Shown here: positions 5,597 to 6,280 of the stretch, piece by piece
Position numbering within the stretch: the first letter of the stretch is position 1
Layout: each line of letters begins with the position of its first letter
Made by a program: the position numbers and the translations under genes
From: JAMOQA01 sp964420365
Lineage (GTDB): Bacteria > Acidobacteriota > Polarisedimenticolia > J045
Reading direction: 5' to 3'
Assembly: GCA_964420365.1 (NCBI GenBank)
Contig: CAYQTA010000013.1
Location: forward strand, 1-6,280
Length of the DNA: 6,280 nucleotides
The notes under the pieces: model-generated
What the model saw: only the letters and a program-made list of their open reading frames with translations
Told to the model about the DNA's origin: nothing
Database searches by the model: none

Positions 5597-5992
5597 CTAC
5601 GAGTTCCCGCCCCGCTCCCCCGGGGGCAGTTCCGCCTCCAGCTCCGCGACCAGGCCCTGGAGGGCGAGAATGTCCTCGTCGTCCCGGGGATAGACGAAGG
5701 CACCACAGACCGAGCCCCTCGTGTGGTCCGGCGTCAGGTGCATCACGAGCAGGTCGCAGTGAATCTCGCGTCCTCGGACCCTCAGGGTGACGCGCCGGAT
5801 CGAGTCGCCCACCTCGAGGCCCGGGAGGTCGTGGGCGAGCCGGAAGGAGACGCCGCCGGCGGAGAGGTCCTTCATCTCCATCGAGCACGGGTGGCCTGTC
5901 GGCCGGGGCCAGCCGAACTCGACCCGGGCCTCGTCTCCCGGGGTCATCTGGATGCGCGGGTGACGGCGACGGCAGGCGGTTCGAACGGTCAT
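5597..5992 (-). CDS. PilZ-domain protein (c-di-GMP receptor type), upstream copy
   Basis: This 131-aa single-domain PilZ protein is homologous to the next gene. Seen: R9-x3-R13 (R-R-R-H-P-R) and D42-x-S44-x-x-G47 (D-L-S-A-G-G), so the c-di-GMP motif is intact. A strand ends in D-L-L-V-M (80-84), followed by V-C-G-A-F-V-Y (95-101), matching D-M-L-V-M and V-C-G-G-L-A-Y of the paralogue. A C-terminal acidic helix (about 104-122) precedes a Gly-rich end. The ATG at 5992 has GGAGGAG (6003-5997) 4 nt upstream and places the RxxxR motif near the N-terminus, as is usual. No transmembrane or output domain is present. It is first in the minus-strand PilZ pair and divergent from mutY. The two copies differ most around the loop between the motif halves and at the C-terminus, so they may serve different partners. 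Confidence 0.92.
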   Translation of the reverse strand: MTVRTACRRRHPRIQMTPGDEARVEFGWPRPTGHPCSMEMKDLSAGGVSFRLAHDLPGLEVGDSIRRVTLRVRGREIHCDLLVMHLTPDHTRGSVCGAFVYPRDDEDILALQGLVAELEAELPPGERGGNS

Positions 5993-6001
5993 CGGTCTCC
6001 T

Positions 6002-6038
6002 CCGGCGGGGCGGCCCGGCGGGAGCGTCGCCCCGCTGG
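6002..6038 (-). promoter_or_regulatory. Strong inverted repeat abutting the PilZ SD in the mutY/PilZ divergent region
   Basis: GCGGGGCG (6005-6012) is perfectly complementary to CGCCCCGC (6028-6035), and the outer positions 6002-6003 pair with 6037-6038 across one mismatch. The loop is 15 nt. In the PilZ (minus-strand) leader, the stem ends on the first two G of its SD (6003-5997), so folding could hinder initiation. The 93-bp region (5993-6085) must also hold both divergent promoters; TGGTAACGT (6036-6044) is only a weak extended -10 candidate for mutY. Confidence 0.4.
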
Positions 6039-6085
6039 TAACGTAGGCCCGCCGGGGGACTCCGGCCATCCCCCGCCATCGAGCG

Positions 6086-6280
6086 ATGCCGCAGCCGCCC
6101 CGCAACTCCCCGCCCTTTCCGCCCGGCCTTCGGGCGGCCCTCCTCGCGTGGTACCGGGGGCACCGCCGCGACCTGCCGTGGCGCCGCACCCGGGACCCGT
6201 GGGCCATCCTGGCCAGCGAGCTGATGCTCCAGCAGACGCGGGTGGAAACGGTGATCCCGCGGTTCGAGGAGTTCCTCGCC
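6086..6280 (+). CDS. mutY: A/G-specific adenine glycosylase MutY, N-terminal part (cut by window edge)
   Basis: MutY is a DNA-repair glycosylase that removes adenine mispaired with 8-oxoguanine. Only the first 65 codons are present, open to the window edge. Seen: L-L-A-W-Y (19-23), D-L-P-W-R-R-T-R-D-P-W-A-I (29-41), then S-E-L-M-L-Q-Q-T-R-V (44-53) and V-I-P-R-F. This is the signature MutY N-terminus, with E45 at the position of the catalytic Glu (Glu37 in E. coli) in the S-E-x-M-L-Q-Q-T motif. The HhH motif, Fe-S cluster and C-terminal NUDIX-like domain would lie beyond the window. The ATG at 6086 gives a 14-residue Pro-rich extension before the conserved region and lacks a clear SD, so the start is less certain than the identity. 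Divergent from the PilZ pair. Confidence 0.93.
   Translation, partial: MPQPPRNSPPFPPGLRAALLAWYRGHRRDLPWRRTRDPWAILASELMLQQTRVETVIPRFEEFLA
6119..6137 (+). other. 7-bp hairpin inside the mutY 5' coding region
   Basis: CCGCCCG (6119-6125) and CGGGCGG (6131-6137) form a perfect stem with a 5-nt loop, about 33 nt after the proposed ATG. It may affect early elongation, or may simply reflect GC-rich coding sequence. Confidence 0.3.

Noticed and set aside
5580..5597. Inverted repeat after the upstream PilZ stop as an intrinsic terminator
   Set aside because: Only four base pairs with internal mismatches and no U-tract.
5515..5706. Longer start (ATG at 5706) for the downstream PilZ gene
   Set aside because: The extension would lie in the wrong phase within the upstream PilZ gene and the intergenic G-rich leader, and the PilZ domain needs only the part from 5514, which has its own SD.

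Overview
The window is very GC-rich (about 70% by eye) with strong G/C third-position bias, strong Shine-Dalgarno (SD) sequences and tight overlapping gene junctions. It looks like chromosomal DNA of a high-GC Gram-negative bacterium. An ECF sigma with DUF4252-type exported proteins, an exported S9 peptidase with a beta-propeller, and stand-alone PilZ proteins would suit Acidobacteriota or a similar deep-branching, uncultivated lineage. That placement is inference. No mobile element, CRISPR array, tRNA or rRNA is visible.

Layout. (1) Positions 1-2629, minus strand: a two-gene unit made of an acidic 187-aa protein of unknown function and, coupled to it by a TGATG stop/start, an exported S9 prolyl-oligopeptidase-type peptidase. 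The peptidase runs off the left edge only a few residues from its expected C-terminus. (2) 2630-2795: a divergent intergenic region with several inverted repeats and a candidate leader hairpin. (3) 2796-5150, plus strand: four genes joined by three consecutive ATGA (4-nt) overlaps. They encode an ECF sigma factor, a membrane-anchored zinc anti-sigma factor, a secreted DUF4252-like protein, and a divergent membrane-anchored DUF4252-like paralogue. (4) 5104-5992, minus strand: two tandem small PilZ-domain proteins, both with complete c-di-GMP-binding motifs. The second converges on the sigma operon and overlaps its last gene by 47 nt. (5) 6086-6280, plus strand: the N-terminus of the adenine glycosylase MutY, cut by the right edge.

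How it fits together. The sigma operon reads as a self-contained envelope-signalling module. The sigma factor would be held at the membrane by the anti-sigma, whose zinc-ligand spacing (C-x25-H-x3-C-x2-C) matches what I recall for the redox-sensing RsrA. The two DUF4252 proteins sit on the outer side of the inner membrane as candidate signal sensors, modulators or outputs. The PilZ pair may add a c-di-GMP output next door. The most distinctive features are the coupled sigma/anti-sigma/DUF4252/DUF4252 block, the embedded convergent PilZ overlap, the cluster of palindromes before the sigma gene, and GC-rich hairpins just upstream of the SD in both minus-strand leaders. The long open frames opposite the real genes are best explained by GC codon bias.
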